Shown piece by piece: positions 24,901 to 38,761 of a stretch of DNA of 64,000 nucleotides (positions are counted from its first letter, which is position 1; every line of letters starts with the position of its first letter). This DNA comes from Auanema rhodensis (taxonomy: Eukaryota; Nematoda; Chromadorea; Rhabditida; Rhabditidae). Where the stretch lies: the NCBI GenBank assembly GCA_964057225.1, contig OZ059900.1, forward strand, positions 13,097,638-13,161,637. Direction: 5' to 3'. Below the pieces are notes generated by a model, which saw only the letters and a program-made list of their open reading frames with translations, ran no database searches and had not been told where the DNA came from. Both the position numbers and the translations under genes were made by a program.

Positions 24901-26247
24901 GCGTCATGTTCATATTCAAATTTGTTTTGCTTTGGCATCTATAGTGTCATATAATCATACTAAGACAGACAGTTTTCAATATTGCACACTCATGGTGTGC
25001 TTTCCAAAATGTATTTCCAACTCAGAAGTTCTCTGGTTAGATTGAGATACTACCTCTAACTTGGGTAATTAAACCAAATCTATTCAGGAAACTTATGAAC
25101 TGTTCTAGCCTATCGCCGTATATGTGATCAGTGTACAAAGCTATACAAAGCTATACAAAGCTTTATCCGGTGAAACTATAATGTAAAAGACGCGTCATGT
25201 TCATATTCAAATTTGTTTTGCTTTGGCATCTATAGTGTCATATAATCATACTAAGACAGACAGTTTTCAATATTGCACACTCATGGTGTGCTTTCCAAAA
25301 TGTATTTCCAACTCAGAAGTTCTCTGGTTAGATTGAGATACTACCTCTAACTTGGGTAATTAAACCAAATCTATTCAGGAAACTTATGAACTGTTCTAGC
25401 CTATCGCCGAATATGTGATCAGTGTACAAAGCTATACAAAGCTTTATCCGGTCAAACTATAATGTGAAAGACGCGTCCTGTTCATATTCAAATTTGTTTT
25501 GCTTTGGCATCTATAGTGTCATATAATCATACTAAGACAGACAGTTTTCAATATTGCACACTCATGGTGTGCTTTCCAAAATGTATTTCCAACTCAGAAG
25601 TTCTCTGGTTAGATTGAGATACTACCTCTAACTTGGGTAATTAAACCAAATCTATTCAGGAAACTTATGAACTGTTCTAGCCTATCGCCGTATATGTGAT
25701 CAGTGTACAAAGCTATACAAAGCTTTATCGGGTCAAACTATAATGTAAAAGACGCGTCATGTTCATATTCAAATTTGTTTTGCTTTGGCATCTATAGTGT
25801 CATATAATCATACTAAGACAGACAGTTTTCAATATTGCACACTCATGGTGTGCTTTCCAAAATGTATTTTCAACTCAGAAGTTCTCTGGTTAGATTGAGA
25901 TACTACCTCTAACTTGGGTAATTAAACCAAATCTATTCAGGAAACTTATGAACTGTTCTAGCCTATCGCCGTATATGTGATCAGTGTACAAAGCTATACA
26001 AAGCTTTATCGGGTCAAACTATAATGTAAAAGACGCGTCATGTTCATATTCAAATTTGTTTTGCTTTGGCATCTATAGTGTCATATAATCATACTAAGAC
26101 AGACAGTTTTCAATATTGCACACTCATGGTGTGCTTTCCAAAATGTATTTCCAACTCAGAAGTTCTCTGGTTAGATTGAGATACTACCTCTAACTTGGGT
26201 AATTAAACCAAATCTATTCAGGAAACTTATGAACTGTTCTAGCCTAT
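21993..26247 (+). repeat. Mixed G/P/Q region, 15 units
   Basis: Starts are 21993, 22274, 22565, 22846, 23127, 23418, 23699, 23980, 24261, 24552, 24833, 25114, 25405, 25686 and 25967. The pair of Q units at 22565-23126 (first with ttttcaact) recurs at 25686-26247. In each case the unit before it carries gtgaaagacgcgtcctg (22274 and 25405), so a block of at least three units was copied at a distance of about 3.1 kb. The 24261 unit introduces atctttag, a marker frequent from here to 51.7 kb. Confidence 0.84.
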
Positions 26248-29200
26248 CGCCGTATATGTGATCAGTGTACAAAGCTATACAAAGCTATACAAAGCTTTAT
26301 CCGGTGAAACTATAATGTAAAAGACGCGTCATGTTCATATTCAAATTTGTTTTGCTTTGGCATCTTTAGTGTCATATAATCATACTAAGACAGACAGTTT
26401 TCAATATTGCACACTCATGGTGTGCTTTCCAAAATGTATTTCCAACTCAGAAGTTCTCTGGTTAGATTGAGATACTACCTCTAACTTGGGTAATTAAACC
26501 AAATCTATTCAGGAAACTTATGAACTGTTCTAGCCTATCGCCGAATATGTGATCAGTGTACAAAGCTATACAAAGCTTTATCCGGTCAAACTATAATGTA
26601 AAAGACGCGTCATGTTCATATTCAAATTTGTTTTGCTTTGGCATCTATAGTGTCATATAATCATACTAAGACAGACAGTTTTCAATATTGCACACTCATG
26701 GTGTGCTTTCCAAAATGTATTTCCAACTCAGAAGTTCTCTGGTTAGATTGAGATACTACCTCTAACTTGGGTAATTAAACCAAATCTATTCAGGAAACTT
26801 ATGAACTGTTCTAGCCTATCGCCGTATATGTGATCAGTGTACAAAGCTATATAAAGCTTTATCGGGTCAAACTATAATGTAAAAGACGCGTCATGTTCAT
26901 ATTCAAATTTGTTTTGCTTTGGCATCTATAGTGTCATATAATCATACTAAGACAGACAGTTTTCAATATTGCACACTCATGGTGTGCTTTCCAAAATGTA
27001 TTTCCAACTCAGAAGTTCTCTGGTTAGATTGAGATACTACCTCTAACTTGGGTAATTAAACCAAATCTATTCAGGAAACTTATGAACTGTTCTAGCCTAT
27101 CGCCGTATATGTGATCAGTGTACAAAGCTATACAAAGCTATACAAAGCTTTATCCGGTGAAACTATAATGTAAAAGACGCGTCATGTTCATATTCAAATT
27201 TGTTTTGCTTTGGCATCTATAGTGTCATATAATCATACTAAGACAGACAGTTTTCAATATTGCACACTCATGGTGTGCTTTCCAAAATGTATTTCCAACT
27301 CAGAAGTTCTCTGGTTAGATTGAGATACTACCTCTAACTTGGGTAATTAAACCAAATCTATTCAGGAAACTTATGAACTGTTCTAGCCTATCGCCGAATA
27401 TGTGATCAGTGTACAAAGCTATACAAAGCTTTATCCGGTCAAACTATAATGTAAAAGACGCGTCATGTTCATATTCAAATTTGTTTTGCTTTGGCATCTA
27501 TAGTGTCATATAATCATACTAAGACAGACAGTTTTCAATATTGCACACTCATGGTGTGCTTTCCAAAATGTATTTCCAACTCAGAAGTTCTCTGGTTAGA
27601 TTGAGATACTACCTCTAACTTGGGTAATTAAACCAAATCTATTCAGGAAACTTATGAACTGTTCTAGCCTATCGCCGTATATGTGATCAGTGTACAAAGC
27701 TATACAAAGCTTTATCGGGTCAAACTATAATGTAAAAGACGCGTCATGTTCATATTCAAATTTGTTTTGCTTTGGCATCTATAGTGTCATATAATCATAC
27801 TAAGACAGACAGTTTTCAATATTGCACACTCATGGTGTGCTTTCCAAAATGTATTTTCAACTCAGAAGTTCTCTGGTTAGATTGAGATACTACCTCTAAC
27901 TTGGGTAATTAAACCAAATCTATTCAGGAAACTTATGAACTGTTCTAGCCTATCGCCGTATATGTGATCAGTGTACAAAGCTATACAAAGCTTTATCGGG
28001 TCAAACTATAATGTAAAAGACGCGTCATGTTCATATTCAAATTTGTTTTGCTTTGGCATCTATAGTGTCATATAATCATACTAAGACAGACAGTTTTCAA
28101 TATTGCACACTCATGGTGTGCTTTCCAAAATGTATTTCCAACTCAGAAGTTCTCTGGTTAGATTGAGATACTACCTCTAACTTGGGTAATTAAACCAAAT
28201 CTATTCAGGAAACTTATGAACTGTTCTAGCCTATCGCCGTATATGTGATCAGTGTACAAAGCTATACAAAGCTATACAAAGCTTTATCCGGTGAAACTAT
28301 AATGTAAAAGACGCGTCATGTTCATATTCAAATTTGTTTTGCTTTGGCATCTTTAGTGTCATATAATCATACTAAGACAGACAGTTTTCAATATTGCACA
28401 CTCATGGTGTGCTTTCCAAAATGTATTTCCAACTCAGAAGTTCTCTGGTTAGATTGAGATACTACCTCTAACTTGGGTAATTAAACCAAATCTATTCAGG
28501 AAACTTATGAACTGTTCTAGCCTATCGCCGAATATGTGATCAGTGTACAAAGCTATACAAAGCTTTATCCGGTCAAACTATAATGTAAAAGACGCGTCAT
28601 GTTCATATTCAAATTTGTTTTGCTTTGGCATCTATAGTGTCATATAATCATACTAAGACAGACAGTTTTCAATATTGCACACTCATGGTGTGCTTTCCAA
28701 AATGTATTTCCAACTCAGAAGTTCTCTGGTTAGATTGAGATACTACCTCTAACTTGGGTAATTAAACCAAATCTATTCAGGAAACTTATGAACTGTTCTA
28801 GCCTATCGCCGTATATGTGATCAGTGTACAAAGCTATATAAAGCTTTATCGGGTCAAACTATAATGTAAAAGACGCGTCATGTTCATATTCAAATTTGTT
28901 TTGCTTTGGCATCTATAGTGTCATATAATCATACTAAGACAGACAGTTTTCAATATTGCACACTCATGGTGTGCTTTCCAAAATGTATTTCCAACTCAGA
29001 AGTTCTCTGGTTAGATTGAGATACTACCTCTAACTTGGGTAATTAAACCAAATCTATTCAGGAAACTTATGAACTGTTCTAGCCTATCGCCGTATATGTG
29101 ATCAGTGTACAAAGCTATACAAAGCTATACAAAGCTTTATCCGGTGAAACTATAATGTAAAAGACGCGTCATGTTCATATTCAAATTTGTTTTGCTTTGG

Positions 29201-30221
29201 CATCTATAGTGTCATATAATCATACTAAGACAGACAGTTTTCAATATTGCACACTCATGGTGTGCTTTCCAAAATGTATTTCCAACTCAGAAGTTCTCTG
29301 GTTAGATTGAGATACTACCTCTAACTTGGGTAATTAAACCAAATCTATTCAGGAAACTTATGAACTGTTCTAGCCTATCGCCGAATATGTGATCAGTGTA
29401 CAAAGCTATACAAAGCTTTATCCGGTCAAACTATAATGTAAAAGACGCGTCATGTTCATATTCAAATTTGTTTTGCTTTGGCATCTATAGTGTCATATAA
29501 TCATACTAAGACAGACAGTTTTCAATATTGCACACTCATGGTGTGCTTTCCAAAATGTATTTCCAACTCAGAAGTTCTCTGGTTAGATTGAGATACTACC
29601 TCTAACTTGGGTAATTAAACCAAATCTATTCAGGAAACTTATGAACTGTTCTAGCCTATCGCCGTATATGTGATCAGTGTACAAAGCTATACAAAGCTTT
29701 ATCGGGTCAAACTATAATGTAAAAGACGCGTCATGTTCATATTCAAATTTGTTTTGCTTTGGCATCTATAGTGTCATATAATCATACTAAGACAGACAGT
29801 TTTCAATATTGCACACTCATGGTGTGCTTTCCAAAATGTATTTCCAACTCAGAAGTTCTCTGGTTAGATTGAGATACTACCTCTAACTTGGGTAATTAAA
29901 CCAAATCTATTCAGGAAACTTATGAACTGTTCTAGCCTATCGCCGAATATGTGATCAGTGTACAAAGCTATACAAAGCTTTATCGGGTCAAACTATAATG
30001 TAAAAGACGCGTCATGTTCATATTCAAATTTGTTTTGCTTTGGCATCTATAGTGTCATATAATCATACTAAGACAGACAGTTTTCAATATTGCACACTCA
30101 TGGTGTGCTTTCCAAAATGTATTTCCAACTCAGAAGTTCTCTGGTTAGATTGAGATACTACCTCTAACTTGGGTAATTAAACCAAATCTATTCAGGAAAC
30201 TTATGAACTGTTCTAGCCTAT
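26248..30221 (+). repeat. G-P-Q trimer region, 14 units
   Basis: Starts are 26248, 26539, 26820, 27101, 27392, 27673, 27954, 28235, 28526, 28807, 29088, 29379, 29660 and 29941. The prevailing order is a 291-bp G unit, a 281-bp cgccgaat P unit and a 281-bp Q unit, 853 bp per trimer. Additional Q units at 27954 and 29941 break the phase. G units alternate between atctttag and atctatag, and Q units between tataaagc and tacaaagc, so the region is partly a six-unit repeat. Confidence 0.86.
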
Positions 30222-33071
30222 CGCCGTATATGTGATCAGTGTACAAAGCTATACAAAGCTATACAAAGCTTTATCCGGTGAAACTATAATGTAAAACACG
30301 CGTCATGTTCATATTCAAATTTGTTTTGCTTTGGCATCTTTAGTGTCATATAATCATACTAAGACAGACAGTTTTCAATATTGCACACTCATGGTGTGCT
30401 TTCCAAAATGTATTTCCAACTCAGAAGTTCTCTGGTTAGATTGAGATACTACCTCTAACTTGGGTAATTAAACCAAATCTATTCAGGAAACTTATGAACT
30501 GTTCTAGCCTATCGCCGAATATGTGATCAGTGTACAAAGCTATACAAAGCTTTATCCGGTCAAACTATAATGTAAAAGACGCGTCATGTTCATATTCAAA
30601 TTTGTTTTGCTTTGGCATCTATAGTGTCATATAATCATACTAAGACAGACAGTTTTCAATATTGCACACTCATGGTGTGCTTTCCAAAATGTATTTCCAA
30701 CTCAGAAGTTCTCTGGTTAGATTGAGATACTACCTCTAACTTGGGTAATTAAACCAAATCTATTCAGGAAACTTATGAACTGTTCTAGCCTATCGCCGTA
30801 TATGTGATCAGTGTACAAAGCTATATAAAGCTTTATCGGGTCAAACTATAATGTAAAAGACGCGTCATGTTCATATTCAAATTTGTTTTGCTTTGGCATC
30901 TATAGTGTCATATAATCATACTAAGACAGACAGTTTTCAATATTGCACACTCATGGTGTGCTTTCCAAAATGTATTTCCAACTCAGAAGTTCTCTGGTTA
31001 GATTGAGATACTACCTCTAACTTGGGTAATTAAACCAAATCTATTCAGGAAACTTATGAACTGTTCTAGCCTATCGCCGTATATGTGATCAGTGTACAAA
31101 GCTATACAAAGCTATACAAAGCTTTATCCGGTGAAACTATAATGTAAAAGACGCGTCATGTTCATATTCAAATTTGTTTTGCTTTGGCATCTATAGTGTC
31201 ATATAATCATACTAAGACAGACAGTTTTCAATATTGCACACTCATGGTGTGCTTTCCAAAATGTATTTCCAACTCAGAAGTTCTCTGGTTAGATTGAGAT
31301 ACTACCTCTAACTTGGGTAATTAAACCAAATCTATTCAGGAAACTTATGAACTGTTCTAGCCTATCGCCGAATATGTGATCAGTGTACAAAGCTATACAA
31401 AGCTTTATCCGGTCAAACTATAATGTAAAAGACGCGTCATGTTCATATCCAAATTTGTTTTGCTTTGGCATCTATAGTGTCATATAATCATACTAAGACA
31501 GACAGTTTTCAATATTGCACACTCATGGTGTGCTTTCCAAAATGTATTTCCAACTCAGAAGTTCTCTGGTTAGATTGAGATACTACCTCTAACTTGGGTA
31601 ATTAAACCAAATCTATTCAGGAAACTTATGAACTGTTCTAGCCTATCGCCGTATATGTGATCAGTGTACAAAGCTATACAAAGCTTTATCGGGTCAAACT
31701 ATAATGTAAAAGACGCGTCATGTTCATATTCAAATTTGTTTTGCTTTGGCATCTATAGTGTCATATAATCATACTAAGACAGACAGTTTTCAATATTGCA
31801 CACTCATGGTGTGCTTTCCAAAATGTATTTCCAACTCAGAAGTTCTCTGGTTAGATTGAGATACTACCTCTAACTTGGGTAATTAAACCAAATCTATTCA
31901 GGAAACTTATGAACTGTTCTAGCCTATCGCCGTATATGTGATCAGTGTACAAAGCTATATAAAGCTTTATCGGGTCAAACTATAATGTAAAAGACGTGTC
32001 ATGTTCATATTCAAATTTGTTTTGCTTTGGCATCTATAGTGTCATATAATCATACTAAGACAGACAGTTTTCAATATTGCACACTCATGGTGTGCTTTCC
32101 AAAATGTATTTCCAACTCAGAAGTTCTCTGGTTAGATTGAGATACTACCTCTAACTTGGGTAATTAAACCAAATCTATTCAGGAAACTTATGAACTGTTC
32201 TAGCCTATCGCCGAATATGTGATCAGTGTACAAAGCTATACAAAGCTATACAAAGCTATACAAAGCTTTATCGGGTCAAACTATAATGTAAAAGACGCGT
32301 CATGTTCATATTCAAATTTGTTTTGCTTTGGCATCTATAGTGTCATATAATCATACTAAGACAGACAGTTTTCAATATTGCACACTCATGGTGTGCTTTC
32401 CAAAATGTATTTCCAACTCAGAAGTTCTCTGGTTAGATTGAGATACTACCTCTAACTTGGGTTATTAAACCAAATCTATTCAGGAAACTTATGAACTGTT
32501 CTAGCCTATCGCCGAATATGTGATCAGTGTACAAAGCTATACAAAGCTTTATCCGGTCAAACTATAATGTAAAAGACGCGTCATGTTCATATTCAAATTT
32601 GTTTTGCTTTGGCATCTATAGTGTCATATAATCATACTAAGACAGACAGTTTTCAATATTGCACACTCATGGTGTGCTTTCCAAAATGTATTTCCAACTC
32701 AGAAGTTCTCTGGTTAGATTGAGATACTACCTCTAACTTGGGTAATTAAACCAAATCTATTCAGGAAACTTATGAACTGTTCTAGCCTATCGCCGTATAT
32801 GTGATCAGTGTACAAAGCTATACAAAGCTTTATCGGGTCAAACTATAATGTAAAAGACGCGTCATGTTCATATTCAAATTTGTTTTGCTTTGGCATCTAT
32901 AGTGTCATATAATCATACTAAGACAGACAGTTTTCAATATTGCACACTCATGGTGTGCTTTCCAAAATGTATTTCCAACTCAGAAGTTCTCTGGTTAGAT
33001 TGAGATACTACCTCTAACTTGGGTAATTAAACCAAATCTATTCAGGAAACTTATGAACTGTTCTAGCCTAT
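30222..33071 (+). repeat. Ten-unit higher-order repeat, copy 1 (2850 bp)
   Basis: Starts are 30222 (G, atctttag), 30513 (P), 30794 (Q, tataaagc), 31075 (G), 31366 (P), 31647 (Q), 31928 (Q, tataaagc, gacgtgtc), 32209 (301 bp, four subrepeats, ggttatt), 32510 (P) and 32791 (Q). Private changes in this copy include aaaacacgcg in the first unit and catatccaaa in the fifth. Confidence 0.93.
32209..32509 (+). repeat. 301-bp monomer with four subrepeats
   Basis: Begins cgccgaat, has four 10-bp subrepeats (about 32230-32269), a cgggtca ending and ggttattaaacc. The same 301-bp type starts at 35059, 42184, 49871, 51025 and 54758; the one at 54457 has ggtaatt instead. These are useful landmarks for tracing duplicated blocks. 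Confidence 0.92.
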
Positions 33072-35921
33072 CGCCGTATATGTGATCAGTGTACAAAGCT
33101 ATACAAAGCTATACAAAGCTTTATCCGGTGAAACTATAATGTAAAAGACGCGTCATGTTCATATTCAAATTTGTTTTGCTTTGGCATCTTTAGTGTCATA
33201 TAATCATACTAAGACAGACAGTTTTCAATATTGCACACTCATGGTGTGCTTTCCAAAATGTATTTCCAACTCAGAAGTTCTCTGGTTAGATTGAGATACT
33301 ACCTCTAACTTGGGTAATTAAACCAAATCTATTCAGGAAACTTATGAACTGTTCTAGCCTATCGCCGAATATGTGATCAGTGTACAAAGCTATACAAAGC
33401 TTTATCCGGTCAAACTATAATGTAAAAGACGCGTCATGTTCATATTCAAATTTGTTTTGCTTTGGCATCTATAGTGTCATATAATCATACTAAGACAGAC
33501 AGTTTTCAATATTGCACACTCATGGTGTGCTTTCCAAAATGTATTTCCAACTCAGAAGTTCTCTGGTTAGATTGAGATACTACCTCTAACTTGGGTAATT
33601 AAACCAAATCTATTCAGGAAACTTATGAACTGTTCTAGCCTATCGCCGTATATGTGATCAGTGTACAAAGCTATATAAAGCTTTATCGGGTCAAACTATA
33701 ATGTAAAAGACGCGTCATGTTCATATTCAAATTTGTTTTGCTTTGGCATCTATAGTGTCATATAATCATACTAAGACAGACAGTTTTCAATATTGCACAC
33801 TCATGGTGTGCTTTCCAAAATGTATTTCCAACTCAGAAGTTCTCTGGTTAGATTGAGATACTACCTCTAACTTGGGTAATTAAACCAAATCTATTCAGGA
33901 AACTTATGAACTGTTCTAGCCTATCGCCGTATATGTGATCAGTGTACAAAGCTATACAAAGCTATACAAAGCTTTATCCGGTGAAACTATAATGTAAAAG
34001 ACGCGTCATGTTCATATTCAAATTTGTTTTGCTTTGGCATCTATAGTGTCATATAATCATACTAAGACAGACAGTTTTCAATATTGCACACTCATGGTGT
34101 GCTTTCCAAAATGTATTTCCAACTCAGAAGTTCTCTGGTTAGATTGAGATACTACCTCTAACTTGGGTAATTAAACCAAATCTATTCAGGAAACTTATGA
34201 ACTGTTCTAGCTTATCGCCGAATATGTGATCAGTGTACAAAGCTATACAAAGCTTTATCCGGTCAAACTATAATGTAAAAGACGCGTCATGTTCATATTC
34301 AAATTTGTTTTGCTTTGGCATCTATAGTGTCATATAATCATACTAAGACAGACAGTTTTCAATATTGCACACTCATGGTGTGCTTTCCAAAATGTATTTC
34401 CAACTCAGAAGTTCTCTGGTTAGATTGAGATACTACCTCTAACTTGGGTAATTAAACCAAATCTATTCAGGAAACTTATGAACTGTTCTAGCCTATCGCC
34501 GTATATGTGATCAGTGTACAAAGCTATACAAAGCTTTATCGGGTCAAACTATAATGTAAAAGACGCGTCATGTTCATATTCAAATTTGTTTTGCTTTGGC
34601 ATCTATAGTGTCATATAATCATACTAAGACAGACAGTTTTCAATATTGCACACTCATGGTGTGCTTTCCAAAATGTATTTCCAACTCAGAAGTTCTCTGG
34701 TTAGATTGAGATACTACCTCTAACTTGGGTAATTAAACCAAATCTATTCAGGAAACTTATGAACTGTTCTAGCCTATCGCCGTATATGTGATCAGTGTAC
34801 AAAGCTATATAAAGCTTTATCGGGTCAAACTATAATGTAAAAGACGTGTCATGTTCATATTCAAATTTGTTTTGCTTTGGCATCTATAGTGTCATATAAT
34901 CATACTAAGACAGACAGTTTTCAATATTGCACACTCATGGTGTGCTTTCCAAAATGTATTTCCAACTCAGAAGTTCTCTGGTTAGATTGAGATACTACCT
35001 CTAACTTGGGTAATTAAACCAAATCTATTCAGGAAACTTATGAACTGTTCTAGCCTATCGCCGAATATGTGATCAGTGTACAAAGCTATACAAAGCTATA
35101 CAAAGCTATACAAAGCTTTATCGGGTCAAACTATAATGTAAAAGACGCGTCATGTTCATATTCAAATTTGTTTTGCTTTGGCATCTATAGTGTCATATAA
35201 TCATACTAAGACAGACAGTTTTCAATATTGCACACTCATGGTGTGCTTTCCAAAATGTATTTCCAACTCAGAAGTTCTCTGGTTAGATTGAGATACTACC
35301 TCTAACTTGGGTTATTAAACCAAATCTATTCAGGAAACTTATGAACTGTTCTAGCCTATCGCCGAATATGTGATCAGTGTACAAAGCTATACAAAGCTTT
35401 ATCCGGTCAAACTATAATGTAAAAGACGCGTCATGTTCATATTCAAATTTGTTTTGCTTTGGCATCTATAGTGTCATATAATCATACTAAGACAGACAGT
35501 TTTCAATATTGCACACTCATGGTGTGCTTTCCAAAATGTATTTCCAACTCAGAAGTTCTCTGGTTAGATTGAGATACTACCTCTAACTTGGGTAATTAAA
35601 CCAAATCTATTCAGGAAACTTATGAACTGTTCTAGCCTATCGCCGTATATGTGATCAGTGTACAAAGCTATACAAAGCTTTATCGGGTCAAACTATAATG
35701 TAAAAGACGCGTCATGTTCATATTCAAATTTGTTTTGCTTTGGCATCTATAGTGTCATATAATCATACTAAGACAGACAGTTTTCAATATTGCACACTCA
35801 TGGTGTGCTTTCCAAAATGTATTTCCAACTCAGAAGTTCTCTGGTTAGATTGAGATACTACCTCTAACTTGGGTAATTAAACCAAATCTATTCAGGAAAC
35901 TTATAAACTGTTCTAGCCTAT
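33072..35921 (+). repeat. Ten-unit higher-order repeat, copy 2 (2850 bp)
   Basis: Starts are 33072, 33363, 33644, 33925, 34216, 34497, 34778, 35059, 35360 and 35641. Every unit type, the gacgtgtc change, the four-subrepeat 301-bp unit and ggttatt recur at exactly +2850 bp. The final unit differs: it ends in ttataaactg and leads into a cgtcg R/D unit rather than a G unit, so a different junction lies just beyond. Confidence 0.93.
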
Positions 35922-36212
35922 CGTCGTATATGTGATCAGTGTACAAAGCTATACAAAGCTATACAAAGTTTTATCCTGTCAAACTATAATGTAAAAGACG
36001 CGTCATGTTCATGATCAAATTCATATTGCTTAATCATCTATAGTGACATATAATCATACTAAGACAGACAGTTTTCAATATTGCACACTCATGGTGTGCT
36101 TTCCAAAATGTATTTCCAACTCAGAAGTTCTCTGGTTAGATTGAGATACTACCTCTAACTTGGGTAATTAAACCAAATCTATTCAGGAAACTTATGAACT
36201 GTTCTAGCCTAT
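34778..36212 (+). repeat. Five-unit source block (1435 bp) copied elsewhere
   Basis: Order: Q with tataaagc and gacgtgtc; 301-bp ggttatt unit; cgccgaat P unit; Q ending ttataaactg; R/D unit beginning cgtcg. The same five-unit order recurs at 41903-43337 (offset 7125 bp). Its last four units (1154 bp) also recur at 54758-55911. Confidence 0.88.
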
Positions 36213-38761
36213 CGCCGTATATGTGATCAGTGTACAAAGCTATACAAAGCTTTATCGGGTCAAACTATAATGTAAAAGACGCGTCATGTTCATATTCAAA
36301 TTTGTTTTGCTTTGGCATCTATAGGTTCATATAATCATACTAAGACAGACAGTTTTCAATATTGCACACTCATGGTGTGCTTTCCAAAATGTATTTCCAA
36401 CTCAGAAGTTCTCTGGTTAGATTGAGATACTACCTCTAACTTGGGTAATTAAACCAAATCTATTCAGGAAACTTATGAACTGTTCTAGCCTATCGCCGTA
36501 TATGTGATCAGTGTACAAAGCTATACAAAGCTTTATCGGGTCAAACTATAATGTAAAAGACGCGTCATGTTCATATTCAAATTTGTTTTGCTTTGGCATC
36601 TATAGTGTCATATAATCATACTAAGACAGACAGTTTTCAATATTGCACACTCATGGTGTGTTTTCCAAAATGTATTTCCAACTCAGAAGTTCTCTGGTTA
36701 GATTGAGATACTACCTCTAACTTGGGTAATTAAACCAAATCTATTCAGGAAACTTATGAACTGTTCTAGCCTATCGCCGTATATGTGATCAGTGTACAAA
36801 GCTATACAAAGCTATACAAAGTTTTATCCTGTCAAACTATAATGTAAAAGACGCGTCATGTTCATATTCAAATTTGTTTTGCTTTGGCATCTATAGGTTC
36901 ATATAATCATACTAAGACAGACAATTTTCAATATTGCACACTCATGGTGTGCTTTCCAAAATGTATTTCCAACTCAGAAGTTCTCTGGTTAGATTGAGAT
37001 ACTACCTCTAACTTGGGTAATTAAACCAAATCTATTCAGGAAACTTATGAACTGTTCTAGCCTATCGCCGTATATATGATCAGTGTACAAAGCTATACAA
37101 AGCTTTATCGGGTCAAACTATAATGTAAAAGACGCGTCATGTTCATATTCAAATTTGTTTTGCTTTGGCATCTATAGTGTCATATAATCATACTAAGACA
37201 GACAGTTTTCAATATTGCACACTCATGGTGTGCTTTCCAAAATGTATTTCCAACTCAGAAGTTCTCTGGTTAGATTGAGATACTACCTCTAACTTGGGTA
37301 ATTAAACCAAATCTATTCAGGAAACTTATGAACTGTTCTAGCCTATCGCCGTATATGTGATCAGTGTACAAAGCTATACAAAGCTTTATCGGGTCAAACT
37401 ATAATGTAAAAGACGCGTCATGTTCATATTCAAATTTGTTTTGCTTTGGCATCTATAGTGTCATATAATCATACTAAGACAGACAGTTTTCAATATTGCA
37501 CACTCATGGTGTGCTTTCCAAAATGTATTTCCAACTCAGAAGTTCTCTGGTTAGATTGAGATACTACCTCTAACTTGGGTAATTAAACCAAATCTATTCA
37601 GGAAACTTATGAACTGTTCTAGCCTATCGCCGTATATGTGATCAGTGTACAAAGCTATACAAAGCTATACAAAGCTTTATCCGGTGAAACTATAATGTAA
37701 AAGACGCGTCATGTTCATATTCAAATTTGTTTTGCTTTGGCATCTTTAGTGTCATATAATCATACTAAGACAGACAGTTTTCAATATTGCACACTCATGG
37801 TGTGCTTTCCAAAATGTATTTCCAACTCAGAAGTTCTCTGGTTAGATTGAGATACTACCTCTAACTCGGGTAATTAAACCAAATCTATTCAGGAAACTTA
37901 TGAACTGTTCTAGCCTATCGCCGAATATGTGATCAGTGTACAAAGCTATACAAAGCTTTATCCGGTCAAACTATAATGTAAAAGACGCGTCATGTTCATA
38001 TTCAAATTTGTTTTGCTTTGGCATCTATAGTGTCATATAATCATACTAAGACAGACAGTTTTCAATATTGCACACTCATGGTGTGCTTTCCAAAATGTAT
38101 TTCCAACTCAGAAGTTCTCTGGTTAGATTGAGATACTACCTCTAACTTGGGTAATTAAACCAAATCTATTCAGGAAACTTATGAACTGTTCTAGCCTATC
38201 GCCGTATATGTGATCAGTGTACAAAGCTATACAAAGCTTTATCCGGTCAAACTATAATGTAAAAGACGCGTCATGTTCATATTCAAATTTGTTTTGCTTT
38301 GGCATCTATAGTGTCATATAATCATACTAAGACAGACAGTTTTCAATATTGCACACTCATGGTGTGCTTTCCAAAATGTATTTCCAACTCAGAAGTTCTC
38401 TGGTTAGATTGAGATACTACCTCTAACTTGGGTAATTAAACCAAATCTATTCAGGAAACTTATGAACTGTTCTAGCCTATCGCCGTATATGTGATCAGTG
38501 TACAAAGCTATATAAAGCTTTATCGGGTCAAACTATAATGTAAAAGACGCGTCATGTTCATATTCAAATTTGTTTTGCTTTGGCATCTATAGTGTCATAT
38601 AATCATACTAAGACAGACAGTTTTCAATATTGCACACTCATGGTGTGCTTTCCAAAATGTATTTCCAACTCAGAAGTTCTCTGGTTAGATTGAGATACTA
38701 CCTCTAACTTGGGTAATTAAACCAAATCTATTCAGGAAACTTATGAACTGTTCTAGCCTAT
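35922..38761 (+). repeat. Shuffled block, ten units
   Basis: Starts are 35922 (cgtcg, R/D, agtgacat), 36213 (Q, ataggttcat), 36494 (Q, gtgttttcc), 36775 (R, canonical core, ataggttcat, acaattttc), 37066 (cgccgtatatatg, Q), 37347 (Q), 37628 (G, atctttag, aactcggg), 37919 (P), 38200 (P) and 38481 (Q, tataaagc). Variants from otherwise separate neighbourhoods meet here, as expected from repeated unequal exchange. Confidence 0.84.
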
